DNA of 64,000 bases from Xanthomonas sacchari (GTDB lineage Bacteria > Pseudomonadota > Gammaproteobacteria > Xanthomonadales > Xanthomonadaceae): assembly GCF_024266585.1 (NCBI RefSeq), contig NZ_CP100647.1:787001-851000 (forward strand). Direction: 5' to 3'. The stretch's first letter is position 1; the number at the start of each line of letters is the position of its first letter. The notes under the pieces are model-generated. The model was not told the origin of the DNA, made no database searches, and was given only the letters and a program-made list of their open reading frames with translations. Positions 47,025 to 56,587 of the stretch are shown here, piece by piece. The position numbers and the translations under genes were made by a program.

Positions 47025-48791
47025 ATGCCCTCACATCTTACTTCAATTAAATTTTCAAACTACAAAACTTTTCGTGACTACACGATTTCCTTGGGCGGGT
47101 TCAACATCCTGGTTGGGCCAAATAACGCAGGGAAATCTACAGTGATAGGCGCGTTGCGTATACTGGGAGAGGGGCTGCGCCGTGCACATTCTAGGAAAGC
47201 TGAGTATCTTGATTCGCCAGTATATAGAGGATATGGGTATCGTGTTGATTTGGAGGGTCTATCCATATCCACCGAGAATATATTTACAGACTACGATGAT
47301 GCGGAGCCCGCAATAGTTGAGTTTGTAATATCGCCGGGAGGGACTATGAGACTCATATTCCCGGAGTCCGATACTTGTATTTTTGTGGTTGACAATGGGG
47401 GTAAAATACCTCAAACGCCTAGCGAATTCAAAAGATGCTTCGATTTCTCATTGAGTTTTGTTCCTGTTCTTGGTCCAGTTGAGCACGATGAGCAATTATT
47501 CCGGGAAGAAGCGGCTCGTAGGGCTTTACAAACGCACAGAGCGTCGCGAAATTTTAGGAATATCTGGTTTCACTACCCGGAAAAGTTTTTTGAATTTTCT
47601 GAGCTTATTAAGCAAACGTGGCCCGATACAACTATAAGGAAACCCGAGCTCACGCATGGCGAAAGTGGTGCGCGGCTTCACATGTTTTATGAGGAGAAAA
47701 GATTTTCTAGGGAGATTTTCTGGTCGGGTTTTGGGTTTCAGGCTTGGTGTCAGATGATTACCTTCATCACCAAGGCAGGTGACGGCTCTTTTCTTGTGAT
47801 TGATGAGCCAGATGTATATCTTCATTCTGATATACAGCGGCAGCTGATCCAGGTGTTGCGAGATAGGAAAGGTGATTCGCTTATTGCCACTCACTCAACT
47901 GAGATGCTTAGTGAGGCTGAGTCTGGTGAAATTATAATAATAGATAGAAAGGTGAAGCGATCAAGGAAGATATCTCGCCCTTTAGATCTTGCTGGGGTTT
48001 TTACAGCGCTTGGGTCAGGTTTGAATCCGATACTCACTCAGCTCTCTAAAACTCGGCGTGTGCTATTTGTGGAAGGGGGTGATTTTGACTTGTTGGGTGC
48101 TTTTGCAAGAAGGCTAGGGAAAAATTCTTTGGCTAACCAGTCTGGTTTTGCTATTGTTCCTGCATATGGGTTCAATCCTGCGCGCGTGAAGGATTTCTCA
48201 GAAGGGATGGAGCAGTCTCTAGGTTTTGAGGTTAAGAAGGCGGTGATATTTGACCGTGATTATAGAATTTTTTCGGAAGTTGAAAAAATTAAAGACGGGG
48301 TTTTAAAGTTCTGCTCTCTCTGTTACGTCCACAAAAGGAAAGAGATAGAAAATTATTTGCTTGTGCCTGATGCGATTTCACGTTGTATCCATGCCAAGCT
48401 AAAAGATAGAGAGCGGCGCGGAGCTACAGCGAGAAAATTCGATGAGGACGTTGCAGGAATTTTAAATATTGTAATTGAAAATATGAAGCCTGAAATATTT
48501 GGGCAGTTTAGTTCAAGAGTTATTGATCAGCTTCGAGAAAGTAATAAATCTTATGATTCTTCTACTCTTCATGCTCAGGCGCATGCCTTGTTTGAAGAGC
48601 GATGGAAAGAATTTGACTCTAGATTGGCAATGGCTCCGGGGAAAAAGGTTCTTGCCAAGTTAAATGAAATAATTCAGAGAAAGTATTCTGTTGCCCTGTC
48701 TCCAAAAGCAATAATTTCGTCTATGCAAATAGGGGAGGTGCCAGAGGATATTTTTGATCTGATGGTTTCGCTGGAAGATTTCTGTCGATGA
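47025..48791 (+). CDS. OLD-like ATP-dependent nuclease (AAA ATPase plus TOPRIM)
   Basis: The 588-residue protein has an ABC/SMC-type ATPase: Walker A GPNNAGKST at 31-39, Walker B FLVIDEPDVYL and the H-loop LIATHSTEM. A TOPRIM-like nuclease region follows (VLFVEGGDFDLLG with the acidic Glu, and AVIFDRDYRIF with the DxD-like pair). This is the layout of OLD/GajA nucleases, many of which protect against phages. The gene is strikingly AT-rich compared with everything around it, with AT-ending codons, and begins only six bases after the nrdJb stop. No UvrD-like GajB partner is adjacent. There is no strong ribosome site. Foreign origin is very likely. Confidence 0.87.
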   Translation: MPSHLTSIKFSNYKTFRDYTISLGGFNILVGPNNAGKSTVIGALRILGEGLRRAHSRKAEYLDSPVYRGYGYRVDLEGLSISTENIFTDYDDAEPAIVEFVISPGGTMRLIFPESDTCIFVVDNGGKIPQTPSEFKRCFDFSLSFVPVLGPVEHDEQLFREEAARRALQTHRASRNFRNIWFHYPEKFFEFSELIKQTWPDTTIRKPELTHGESGARLHMFYEEKRFSREIFWSGFGFQAWCQMITFITKAGDGSFLVIDEPDVYLHSDIQRQLIQVLRDRKGDSLIATHSTEMLSEAESGEIIIIDRKVKRSRKISRPLDLAGVFTALGSGLNPILTQLSKTRRVLFVEGGDFDLLGAFARRLGKNSLANQSGFAIVPAYGFNPARVKDFSEGMEQSLGFEVKKAVIFDRDYRIFSEVEKIKDGVLKFCSLCYVHKRKEIENYLLVPDAISRCIHAKLKDRERRGATARKFDEDVAGILNIVIENMKPEIFGQFSSRVIDQLRESNKSYDSSTLHAQAHALFEERWKEFDSRLAMAPGKKVLAKLNEIIQRKYSVALSPKAIISSMQIGEVPEDIFDLMVSLEDFCR

Positions 48792-48897
48792 GGGATGATT
48801 TTCAATTTTAATTTCGATATATTTTCGCGCGTTCCATTGCGTGCATATATAGCCTGCTACGAAGCAATTCTTAATTGGATGGAGCGAGACAGGGAGC

Positions 48898-49560
48898 GTG
48901 AATGCGGGACGTGGGGAGCCATCATGCGGATGGGGCGAGCTGTTGCTGGTGGTGGCGGTGGCGTTCGGGTTGCCGATCTACTCCGGCACGATGGCAGTGT
49001 TGGCGCCGTCGGTCGAGCCGTCGTTTTCCGACGCGAGTCTGTGGTGGATGGTGTGCTACGAACTGCTGCTGCTGGCGGTGTTGCTGCCGGTGCTGTGGTT
49101 CCGCGGCTGGACGCCGCAGGCCCTGGGGCTGCAGTGGCAGGTGCGCGATCTCCGCGCGGGGCTGGGATTGCTGGCGGCCTGCATGCTGGCGACCTACACG
49201 TGGCGTCTGCTGAGTGCGGGGGCGGCGGCCGACGCGCCTGCGATCGACGGGATGGTCGCCGGGCGGCTGTCGATCGCGGCGGTGCTGGCGGTCTCGCTGC
49301 TCAATCCGGTCTTCGAGGAAGTGTTCGTCTGCGGTTACGTCATCCGCGCGCTCGAGCGGCGGCACAGCCAGGCGTTCGCGGTCAATGTCAGCGTGGCGAT
49401 CCGCGGGGCGTATCACCTGTACCTGGGGGCCACCGGTGCCATCTGCATCCTGCTGGTGGGGCTGATCCTGGGCTGGTGGGTAGCCAGGACCAGGCGGCTG
49501 TGGCCGGCGATCGTGGCGCATGGCGCGCTGGATCTGTTGGGGCTGGCGGTCTACGTCTGA
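48898..49560 (+). CDS. CPBP-family intramembrane metalloprotease
   Basis: The 220-residue membrane protein has the CPBP (Abi) motifs: NPVFEEVFVCGYV with the Glu-Glu pair, IRGAYHLYLG with Arg and His, and IVAHGALDLLG with the last His. Several hydrophobic helices surround them. It starts with GTG after GGGAG. Members process prenylated or other membrane proteins and some work in bacteriocin immunity. Base composition returns to the genome norm here. Confidence 0.85.
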   Translation: MNAGRGEPSCGWGELLLVVAVAFGLPIYSGTMAVLAPSVEPSFSDASLWWMVCYELLLLAVLLPVLWFRGWTPQALGLQWQVRDLRAGLGLLAACMLATYTWRLLSAGAAADAPAIDGMVAGRLSIAAVLAVSLLNPVFEEVFVCGYVIRALERRHSQAFAVNVSVAIRGAYHLYLGATGAICILLVGLILGWWVARTRRLWPAIVAHGALDLLGLAVYV

Positions 49561-49939
49561 CGTGCTCGCCGCACCCGCGCCGGCCGGCACGCCTTGCCTC
49601 GATGGCGCGCCTCCGAGGCCGCTCAACCGGAGCGGCTGCCCCCGCTGGCGAGCGGCGGCCGGCGTTCCGCGCCTGGCTTGCCCGCCGTTGGGGGGCAGCC
49701 CCTGCGCCAGTCAATGCGCGGTGGCGATGTCCGACGCGGGGCAGCCGCCGTAGACACCTCAGCTATCTGAACGACGGGTGCTTTCGCTGTTGTGTGACAC
49801 GCCGTACAGTCGGGTGGCATGAACGTGTCGCTCGCTGGGCAACAGGACAGATGTCCTGGGATCCAGCGACATGTGCGCGGGCCCGCGCCGCGGTAGGGGG
49901 AGGCTGCGGTCGCCGCAACGCTTTCGGGGGAGACGCTGG
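49561..49939. other. Gap upstream of the GAF-EAL gene, no supported gene
   Basis: This 379-base stretch includes an AT-richer part around 49760-49860. Frames across it are short or lack plausible starts. It probably holds the promoter of the GAF-EAL gene. Confidence 0.5.
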
Positions 49940-51178
49940 ATGCCGTGGACCGGGGAAGGAGTGGGATCTCATCCGTTGTTCGAGCTGCTGTCCGGCGAGA
50001 TCAGCGATCGCGAACTGCGCCGCTGCCTGCGCGTGGTGCGCCGGCACCTGGGCATGGACGTGGCGTTCCTGTCGCGCTTCCGCGAGACCGATCGCGTGCT
50101 CGACCACGTGGACGCGCCGCCCGGTTGCCCGATCCACGAAGGCCAGATCCTGCCGTTGGCCGACGGCTACTGCATGGGCGTGGTCCGAGGCGATCTGCCA
50201 CAGCTCATTCCGGATACCTCGCTGGAGCCGGCCGCGCAATGCATCCCGGCGACCTTCTCGATCCCGATCGGCGCGCACATGAGCGTGCCGATCCAGGTCA
50301 GTGGCCGGGTGTACGGCACGCTGTGCTGTTTCAGCTTCCTGCCCAGGCACGACCTGGGCCCGCGCGACATCGGCATGCTGCGCGCATTCGCCGAGATTCT
50401 TGCGCTGCGCCTGCAAGAGGTGGAGGCGCACAAGCTGGAGCGGCAGGCGATGATCGACGAGATCGACGGCGCAATGGCCGCGGGCGCGCCGCGCATCGTG
50501 TTCCAGCCGTTGTTCGCGCTGGACGGCATGCGCCTGCACGGATTCGAGTGCCTGTCGCGTTTCGACATCGCCCCGCAGCGCGGCCCCGACCAGTGGTTCC
50601 AGCAGGCCGAGCTGGCCGGCGTCGGCATCCGCCTGGAGCTGCACGTGGTGGCCAAGACGCTGGCCTATCTGCGGCGGTTTCCGCCGACCTACCGGCTCAA
50701 TCTCAATCTGTCGCCGGAGCTGCTGACGTCCGAGGCGCTGGCGGTGCTGCTGGGGGAGGACATCGACGTGGCGCGCCTGACCCTGGAGATCACCGAGCAC
50801 GCCATCGTGCGCGACTACCAGGAACTGGCCGATGCGCTGGCGCCGCTGCGCGCGCGCGGCGCGCGCCTGGCGGTGGACGACGCCGGCGCCGGCTACGCCA
50901 GCATGCGCCACATCCTGCGGCTGCAGCCGGATGTGATCAAGCTCGACATGAGCATCACCCACTGCATCGACAGCGACCGCACGTGCCGCGCGCTGGCCAA
51001 GGGGCTGACCAACTTCGCGCACGAGATCGGCTCGCATGTCGTGGCCGAGGGCGTGGAGACGGCCGAGGAACTGGACACCCTGCGCGCGCTCGGCGTCGAT
51101 TTCGTGCAGGGCTATTTCCTGTCGCGGCCGCTGCCGGAGCAGGACGCGCTGGCCTTGGTGCAGGCCGAAGGGGCGTAA
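49940..51178 (+). CDS. GAF-EAL cyclic-di-GMP phosphodiesterase
   Basis: The 412-residue protein has a GAF sensor domain at about 15-165 and an EAL domain at about 175-405. The EAL signature is changed to ECLSR (in FECLSRFD), but the catalytic acids remain: Asn in NLNLS, Glu in LEITEH, the Asp pair in VDDAGAGYAS, Lys in VIKLD, Glu in VAEGVET and Gln in FVQGYFLSRP. It may therefore still degrade cyclic-di-GMP. GGGGGAG lies seven bases before ATG 49940; an upstream in-frame ATG has no such site. No membrane segment, so it is cytosolic. Confidence 0.9.
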   Translation: MPWTGEGVGSHPLFELLSGEISDRELRRCLRVVRRHLGMDVAFLSRFRETDRVLDHVDAPPGCPIHEGQILPLADGYCMGVVRGDLPQLIPDTSLEPAAQCIPATFSIPIGAHMSVPIQVSGRVYGTLCCFSFLPRHDLGPRDIGMLRAFAEILALRLQEVEAHKLERQAMIDEIDGAMAAGAPRIVFQPLFALDGMRLHGFECLSRFDIAPQRGPDQWFQQAELAGVGIRLELHVVAKTLAYLRRFPPTYRLNLNLSPELLTSEALAVLLGEDIDVARLTLEITEHAIVRDYQELADALAPLRARGARLAVDDAGAGYASMRHILRLQPDVIKLDMSITHCIDSDRTCRALAKGLTNFAHEIGSHVVAEGVETAEELDTLRALGVDFVQGYFLSRPLPEQDALALVQAEGA

Positions 51179-51220
51179 GCGAGCGTAGCGCGCCGGCGCG
51201 TCACTGGCTTGCGGCGGCGT

Positions 51221-51925
51221 TTACCAGGGCACCACGCGGCCCAGGTAGTCCAGGTAGTGCAGGCCGCCGCGGCCGTGGGCGGCGTCGATGGTGTCGAGCA
51301 GGCGCGGGATGCTGTCGTCGATGGACAGGCGCGCGTCCGGTCCGCCCAGGTCAGTGCGCACCCAGCCGGGCGCCATCAGTAGCAGGGTGCGCGCGCTGTC
51401 GCGCTGGCGGGCGGCGAAGCTGCGCATCAGCATGTTCAGCGCCGCCTTGCTGCTGCGGTAGATCTCGTGCTGGCCGTTCGTGTTGTTGGCGATGCTGCCT
51501 TGCCCGGACGACATCACGCCGATGCTGCCGGTGTCGCGCACCAGGTCGCGCAAGGTCTCGATGGTGCGCATGGGGCTCAGCGTGTTGGTGACCATGACCC
51601 GGACGAATTCGTCGGTGGCGACATCGGCGACGGTCTCGCGGTCGTCGTTCTTGACGCCGGCGTTGACGAACAGAAGATCCACGACCTCGCCCTGCAGGCG
51701 CGCGCGCAGCGCGGCCAGCTGCGCCGGGACGGTGATGTCGACGCATTCGATGCGCAGCGCCTGCGGATGCGCCGCGGCAAGGCGGTGCAGTGCACTGGGC
51801 GCGCCGGCGCGCTCGGTGGCGATGACGCGCCAGCCGCGTCTCAGGTAGCCTTCGGCCATCGCCAGGCCCAGGCCGCGCGAGGCGCCGATCAGCAGGACGG
51901 TATTTTGTGCAGGGGCGTGGATCAT
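51221..51925 (-). CDS. Short-chain dehydrogenase/reductase
   Basis: The 234-residue Rossmann protein has the cofactor loop GASRGLGLAM, the LFVNAG block, Ser at SSGQGS and the active Tyr-x-x-x-Lys in IYRSSKAAL. It resembles CsgA-type SDRs. It is divergent from the LysR gene, 156 bases apart, and may be its target. Substrate unknown. Confidence 0.92.
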   Translation of the reverse strand: MIHAPAQNTVLLIGASRGLGLAMAEGYLRRGWRVIATERAGAPSALHRLAAAHPQALRIECVDITVPAQLAALRARLQGEVVDLLFVNAGVKNDDRETVADVATDEFVRVMVTNTLSPMRTIETLRDLVRDTGSIGVMSSGQGSIANNTNGQHEIYRSSKAALNMLMRSFAARQRDSARTLLLMAPGWVRTDLGGPDARLSIDDSIPRLLDTIDAAHGRGGLHYLDYLGRVVPW

Positions 51926-52081
51926 GGCGGGTCTCCTCGTGGCCGGCGCGGCCTCGGCACGCGGGGTCCGCTGGCGGTCTGCGCACTCTAGGCGCGCGGG
52001 TCGCCCAGCGGAACGCGCGTCGGATGCATTGACGCCTTGCGTGGGACGCCTGTGTCCATTCGCCACCGTGGGAAAGCGCGT

Positions 52082-53002
52082 ATGCCGGAACCGGATCTGA
52101 ATCTGTTGATCGCCCTCGACGCGCTGCTGGCGGAAGCCAGCGTCGCCGGCGCCGCGCGGCGGCTCGGGCTGAGCGCGTCGGCGATGAGCCGGACGCTGAC
52201 CCGGCTGCGCGAGGCGACCGGCGATGCGCTGCTGGTCCGCGCCGGCGGTGCGATGGTGGCGACACCGCATGCGCTGCAACTGCGCGAGCGCGCCCGCGAC
52301 GCGGTGGAGGCCGCACGCGCGGTGCTGCGCCCGGCGCCGGCCGCGCTGGATCCGGGGACGTTGCAGCGCACCTTCACCGTGCGCGCCAACGATGCCTTCG
52401 TGGAGGCGTTCGCGGCGATGCTGGTCGCCGCGGTGGCCGCGTCGGCGCCGCAGGTGCGCCTGCGGTTCGTCGCCAAGGCGCAGAAGACCGCCGGGCCGCT
52501 GCGCGAGGGCTTGGCCGATCTGGAGATCGGGGTGCTGAGCGAAATGGGGCCGGAACTGCGCGTGCAGGGCCTGTTCCGCGATCGCTTCGTCGGCGCGGTG
52601 CGCGGCGGCCATCCGCTGGCGCGCGAGGCGCAGGTGAGTGCGCAGCGTTACGTGGCGTTCGGCCACGTGGTGGCCTCGCGGCGCGGGCGGGCGCAGGGAC
52701 CGGTGGACGACGCGCTGCAGCAGATGGGCCTGGTTCGCCATGTCGCGACCGTGGTGCCCAGCTTTTCCGCCGCGTTGGCGGTCGCGCGCGGCTCGGACCT
52801 GATCGCACTGGTGCCGGCCTCGTTCATGGCGGGGCAGCCCGACACGCTGCGCGAGCCCGCACACGTGTTCGCGCTGCCGGTACTCACCGAGGCCATCACC
52901 GTGTCGATGTTGTGGCATCCGCGGCTGGAGCACGACGTGGCGCACCGCTGGCTTCGTGCCCTGGTGCTGGCCGAGTTCCGCAGCCGGATGCCGCTGCGCT
53001 GA
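52082..53002 (+). CDS. LysR-family transcriptional regulator
   Basis: The 306-residue regulator has the winged HTH at about 3-60 (LNLLIALDALLAEASVAGAARRLGLS, ASAMSRTLTRLRE) and the substrate-binding domain thereafter. ATG 52082 follows GGGAAAG and aligns with the usual LysR start; the in-frame upstream extension is not supported. It probably controls the divergent SDR gene. Confidence 0.93.
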   Translation: MPEPDLNLLIALDALLAEASVAGAARRLGLSASAMSRTLTRLREATGDALLVRAGGAMVATPHALQLRERARDAVEAARAVLRPAPAALDPGTLQRTFTVRANDAFVEAFAAMLVAAVAASAPQVRLRFVAKAQKTAGPLREGLADLEIGVLSEMGPELRVQGLFRDRFVGAVRGGHPLAREAQVSAQRYVAFGHVVASRRGRAQGPVDDALQQMGLVRHVATVVPSFSAALAVARGSDLIALVPASFMAGQPDTLREPAHVFALPVLTEAITVSMLWHPRLEHDVAHRWLRALVLAEFRSRMPLR

Positions 53003-53132
53003 TCGGTAGGGGCGGTGGCGGGCGTAGCCAACCCGGGCGAATGCGGGGACGTGCCACGGTCCGTGCGACGGCGTGCGTGGCGCTCGCGCCAGTCAGGCCG
53101 GCCGCGCCTGTCGCGCAGCCCGCCGGGACGCT

Positions 53133-53852
53133 TCAGTCCGCGTCGTCGCGTCCCGCGGCGTAGCGCACGCCCTGGCGCAGCTGCGCCAGGAAGTTCGCAT
53201 CGGCGTACACCGCCGCGTCGTGGCCCAGGCCGGTGTACCAGGCGCGGCCGCCGTCGAAGGCATGGCGCCAGGCGATGGGATGGTCGGCGCCCATGCTGCC
53301 GCCGGCGTACAGGCGTTCGTCCACGGTGGCGACGACCTGCACCTGGCCGCGCGGGTTGTGGCGGAAGTTGTAGAGCTCGTCGCGGATCGGCCACGCCGCG
53401 CCGTACGGGCGACCGTCGCGTTCGGGTTGCACCCGGGTGGACTGCAGGCCGGGCGGATGGCTCTGGAACCAGGCGCCGACCAGGCGTCCGTACCACGGCC
53501 ATTGGTAGCCGGTGTCGGCCGCGGCATGCACGCCGAGGAAGCCGCCGCCGTTGCGCACGAAGCCTTCGAACGCGCGCTGCTGGTCGGCATCGAGGATCTC
53601 GCCGGTGGTGCTGGCGAAGGCCACCACGCGATAGCGCGCCAGGTTGTCGGCGGTGAACACGCCGGCGTCCTCGCTGTGGTCCACGGCCAGCCCCTCGGCC
53701 TCGCCGAGCTGGCGCAAGGTCGCCACCGCGGTGGGGATGGAGTCGTGGCGGTAGCCGGCGGTCTTGCTGAAGACCAGCATGCGCTCGGGCAGCGGCGCGG
53801 CGGCGGCGATGCCGGCGAGCATGCCGGCGAGCGAGAGCAGAAGGCGGGTCAT
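53133..53852 (-). CDS. ThuA-like domain protein, exported
   Basis: The 239-residue protein has a signal peptide (LLLSLAGMLAGIAAAAP) and a ThuA class-I amidotransferase-like fold: MLVFSKTAGYRHDSI, VAFASTTGEILDADQQRAFEGF, GGGFLGVHAAADTGY, WYGRLVGAWFQSHP and RAWYTGLGHDAAVY. ThuA domains occur in proteins acting on sugars; the precise substrate is unknown. Confidence 0.9.
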   Translation of the reverse strand: MTRLLLSLAGMLAGIAAAAPLPERMLVFSKTAGYRHDSIPTAVATLRQLGEAEGLAVDHSEDAGVFTADNLARYRVVAFASTTGEILDADQQRAFEGFVRNGGGFLGVHAAADTGYQWPWYGRLVGAWFQSHPPGLQSTRVQPERDGRPYGAAWPIRDELYNFRHNPRGQVQVVATVDERLYAGGSMGADHPIAWRHAFDGGRAWYTGLGHDAAVYADANFLAQLRQGVRYAAGRDDAD

Positions 53853-53991
53853 GCGCGGATTGTCGCGCGGAACGCGCGCGCGGGCGTGACGCGGCGCAGC
53901 GCGCTGCATCCGCCAGCGCATGTGGCGGGACTGGTCTGCCAGCGAGGCGATGCCGCACACTTGCCGGTTCTGATCGAAGCAGGAACAGGCG

Positions 53992-54726
53992 ATGACACGG
54001 CGAGACGGATGGAGCGCGATGCTGGTGTGGCTGGTGACGTTCGGTGCGGCGGCGGCCGGCCCGACGCCCGGCGAGTACGCCACCAAGGAAGGCTGGGGCA
54101 GCATGCGGGTCACCGAGCAGGGCGGGGCGCGCCAGTTCGACCTGTTGTCGGTCGGCGCCAACGGCCACACCTGTTCGCTGTCGGGCACGCTGCAGGGCGA
54201 CAAGGCGGAGCTGAACGACGCCGGCGACGTGCCGTGCAGGCTCGCGTTCAAGCCAGTGCAAGGCGGGTTCAACGTGGCCGCGCTGACCGAGGAGAGCTGC
54301 CGCGACTACTGCGGCATGCGCGCCAGTTTCGAGGGCGACTACCTGCGGCTGCCGGCCGGCTGCACCGCCGCGGCCAGCAACCGGCGGCGCGAGGCGTATC
54401 TGCAGGACTATCGCGGCAAGCGCTATGCGCAGGCGTTGGCCGGCATGCAGGCGTTCGAAGGCGAGTGCGGCGGTTTCCTCAACTGGCTGGACCGGGATCG
54501 CTTCGCCAACGACCGCGCCATCACCTTGCTGCGCCTGGGCCGGCCGCAGGAGTGCCTGGCGGTGCTGGACGGCACCATGGCCGGCCGCAGCCGCGACGAG
54601 GCCTCGTTCCAGGCGCAACTGGACACGCAGAGCGCCATGCTGCCGCCCAGCGACTGGGACGCCTACCTGCCCATCGCCAAGTCCACCTGGTTCAACCGCA
54701 AGCTGTGCGAGGCGGTCAGGCACTGA
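53992..54726 (+). CDS. Exported protein of unknown function
   Basis: The 244-residue protein has a signal peptide ending near GAAAAGPTPGEY, an N-terminal beta-rich half with paired cysteines (HTCSLSG, VPCRLAF, SCRDYCGM), and a helical C-terminal half (YLQDYRGKRYAQALAGMQAFE, WFNRKLCEAVRH). The cysteines suggest disulfides in the periplasm. No family recognised. Confidence 0.75.
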   Translation: MTRRDGWSAMLVWLVTFGAAAAGPTPGEYATKEGWGSMRVTEQGGARQFDLLSVGANGHTCSLSGTLQGDKAELNDAGDVPCRLAFKPVQGGFNVAALTEESCRDYCGMRASFEGDYLRLPAGCTAAASNRRREAYLQDYRGKRYAQALAGMQAFEGECGGFLNWLDRDRFANDRAITLLRLGRPQECLAVLDGTMAGRSRDEASFQAQLDTQSAMLPPSDWDAYLPIAKSTWFNRKLCEAVRH

Positions 54727-55065
54727 GTGGGCGTCGCCACGGGGGCGGCATGCACGCGTTGCCCCTTGTGCCGCCGCGCGATAGGTGAAGCGCGACGCGA
54801 TGCGATGGTCTTTGACGAACCAGCGACCGGCATGAGGCGCGCAACGGGTGCCGCCGCGCTGGCGCCCACCGGGCGATCCGTCGGTGGCCGTGACGCGCGT
54901 GGCGTCGCCTGCCTGCGCCGCGATGCCCAGACCTGGCCGGCGCTGGGCGCGATGGAGTGACGCAAGCAGGACGCGGTGGTGCGCTTGGCGGAGCCGCTGG
55001 CGCCGGACACCACGCACTGATGCGCCGTCGGGCCTTGCCGGTGCGCGCCGGCGCGTGCCGCCGTC
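54727..55065. other. Gap without supported gene
   Basis: The 339 bases lie between converging genes. Short frames on both strands show no motif, ribosome site or plausible composition. Nothing else was noticed. Confidence 0.5.
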
Positions 55066-55899
55066 CTAGGCCGCAGCGGCATCCGTCGGCGCGACCGGCA
55101 GCGCAGAGGCCACGATGCCGTGCAACTGCGCGGCCAGCGCCTTGCGGTCGCTGCCCGGCGCCACCGCGATCGGTGCGTGGAAGGTCACCCTGACCACGGC
55201 ACCGGACAGGCGCAGGAAGTGCGCGACGTGCGCGCCGGCCTGCATCTCGCCGTAGAAGGCATACGCGTCGCGATCGCCGCCCTGCGCCAGCGGCTGTCCG
55301 TCGACGCTGCGCACCTCCAGCGTGAACGGTTGCAGGGTCCAGTGCCGCGCGCCCGGCTCGGTGCCGAGGAACAGCGAGAACAGGCTGGACTTGAACGGCG
55401 CCACCCGTGCGCCGGAGGACGTGGTGCCTTCGGCGAACAGCACCACGTCATGTTCCGGACGCAGTTGCGCGGCCACGGCGGCGGCCACTGCCGCGGCGTC
55501 CTGGCGGCGCCGGCTGATGAACACGGTCTGCGCCAGCGCGCCGATGTGGCGCATGCCGGGCCAGCGCTCCATGTCGTTCTTGGCGATGAAGCGTGCGCGC
55601 AGCAGGCTGCCCAGCACCACGATGTCGAAGTGGGAGATGTGGTTGCCGACGAACAGCGTCCCGCCGGTGTCGCGTGGCGTGCCCACGACCTCGAGGCGGA
55701 TGCCCAGGGCGCGCCGCAGGCAGCCGAACCACAGCCGCGGCAGTACGAACGCGCCGCGGCCGCGGGTGAAGCGCATCAGCAGCCACTGCGGCGGGATCAG
55801 CAGCACGCTGGCGACCAGGCAGATGGCGACGCGGACCATGGTGCGCAGGCGGCCGACGAGGGGAGTTGCGGCGGGGCGGGACGAAGCGGCGGCGGGCAT
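55066..55899 (-). CDS. 1-acylglycerol-3-phosphate acyltransferase (PlsC family)
   Basis: The 277-residue membrane enzyme has an N-terminal hydrophobic helix (AICLVASVLLIPPQWLLM) and the acyltransferase motifs: GNHISHFDIVVL (His-x4-Asp), FISRRRQDA and VVLFAEGTTSSGARVAPFKSSLF (EGT). It acylates lysophosphatidate or a related lipid at the inner membrane. Length is typical. Confidence 0.91.
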   Translation of the reverse strand: MPAAASSRPAATPLVGRLRTMVRVAICLVASVLLIPPQWLLMRFTRGRGAFVLPRLWFGCLRRALGIRLEVVGTPRDTGGTLFVGNHISHFDIVVLGSLLRARFIAKNDMERWPGMRHIGALAQTVFISRRRQDAAAVAAAVAAQLRPEHDVVLFAEGTTSSGARVAPFKSSLFSLFLGTEPGARHWTLQPFTLEVRSVDGQPLAQGGDRDAYAFYGEMQAGAHVAHFLRLSGAVVRVTFHAPIAVAPGSDRKALAAQLHGIVASALPVAPTDAAAA

Positions 55900-56206
55900 G
55901 GGCGGGGGCGAGCGAGGAGACAGTGGGCACGCGCGGCGCGCGCGGGGCGATGGTAGCCGAGACCTGCCTGCCTCGGCAGCGATGCAAGCGGCCGTCCGCG
56001 ACTCCCGTTGGCGGCGCTGCCATTGCTCGCAGCGCAACCGGCTCTGTTGCAGATGCGCTGGGCATGCGCCGACAGGTCGCATCGCGGCGCCCGAAGATCA
56101 GGCGTATGCCGATTGGTCTTGGTTGCGGTCAGCACAAACATGGCATCGCACGCCGGCATCGCGCTGGCAGGTGCAGGTCCGTCCATTAACCCAAGGAGTC
56201 CATGCC
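55900..56206. other. Gap with promoter of a small gene
   Basis: These 307 bases lie between the divergent PlsC-like and 75-residue protein genes. They carry the AAGGAG ribosome site of the latter near the right edge. I see no other feature. Confidence 0.45.
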
Positions 56207-56434
56207 ATGTCGTATCCCGTCTGGAAGAAGGTCCGTGCCGAACACCTCGACGATCCGACCAACTGGGAGCGGACGTACACCCGCTACCTGCACAACCCTG
56301 CGGCCGAAACCCAATTCAAGGTCGACATCGTCGCCGCGGCCGCGACGGAAACGAACGATAACAACCCGCAGCACTACCGGCTGTCCTACGGCCCCAGCTC
56401 CAATACGCAACCCAGCGACGCGCGTGCGATCTGA
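56207..56434 (+). CDS. Small protein of unknown function
   Basis: The 75-residue protein is rich in Asn, Thr, Asp and Tyr (WKKVRAEHLDDPTNWERTY), with no signal peptide or cysteine. AAGGAG lies eight bases before ATG 56207, which supports translation; ATG 56202 is out of frame with it. Composition is normal for a real gene rather than an Arg/Ala shadow. No family recognised. Confidence 0.65.
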   Translation: MSYPVWKKVRAEHLDDPTNWERTYTRYLHNPAAETQFKVDIVAAAATETNDNNPQHYRLSYGPSSNTQPSDARAI

Positions 56435-56471
56435 CACGCGCTGCGTGAGCCGCGAGGAGGCGTTGCCGATA

Positions 56472-56498
56472 ACGCCCGTCGTGGCTGAAACCGCTCGT
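56472..56498 (-). repeat. Degenerate single REP element
   Basis: ACGCCCGTCGTGGCTGAAAC plus CGCTCGT resembles one half of the palindrome at 38221-38244 with a few substitutions. It follows the small gene ending at 56434 and has no inverted partner nearby. Confidence 0.6.
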
Positions 56499-56587
56499 CT
56501 CAGGCAAGACGCGCCCTTGTCGCAGCGTGGCAACAGCGAGCGAAGCGAGGCGACCTGAAGCAGTGCCGGTGGGAGCGCTTTGCAGGG

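Noticed and set aside
47025-49560. Gabija (GajAB) defence system
   Set aside because: The first gene is OLD/GajA-like, but the next one is a CPBP membrane protease, not a UvrD-like helicase.
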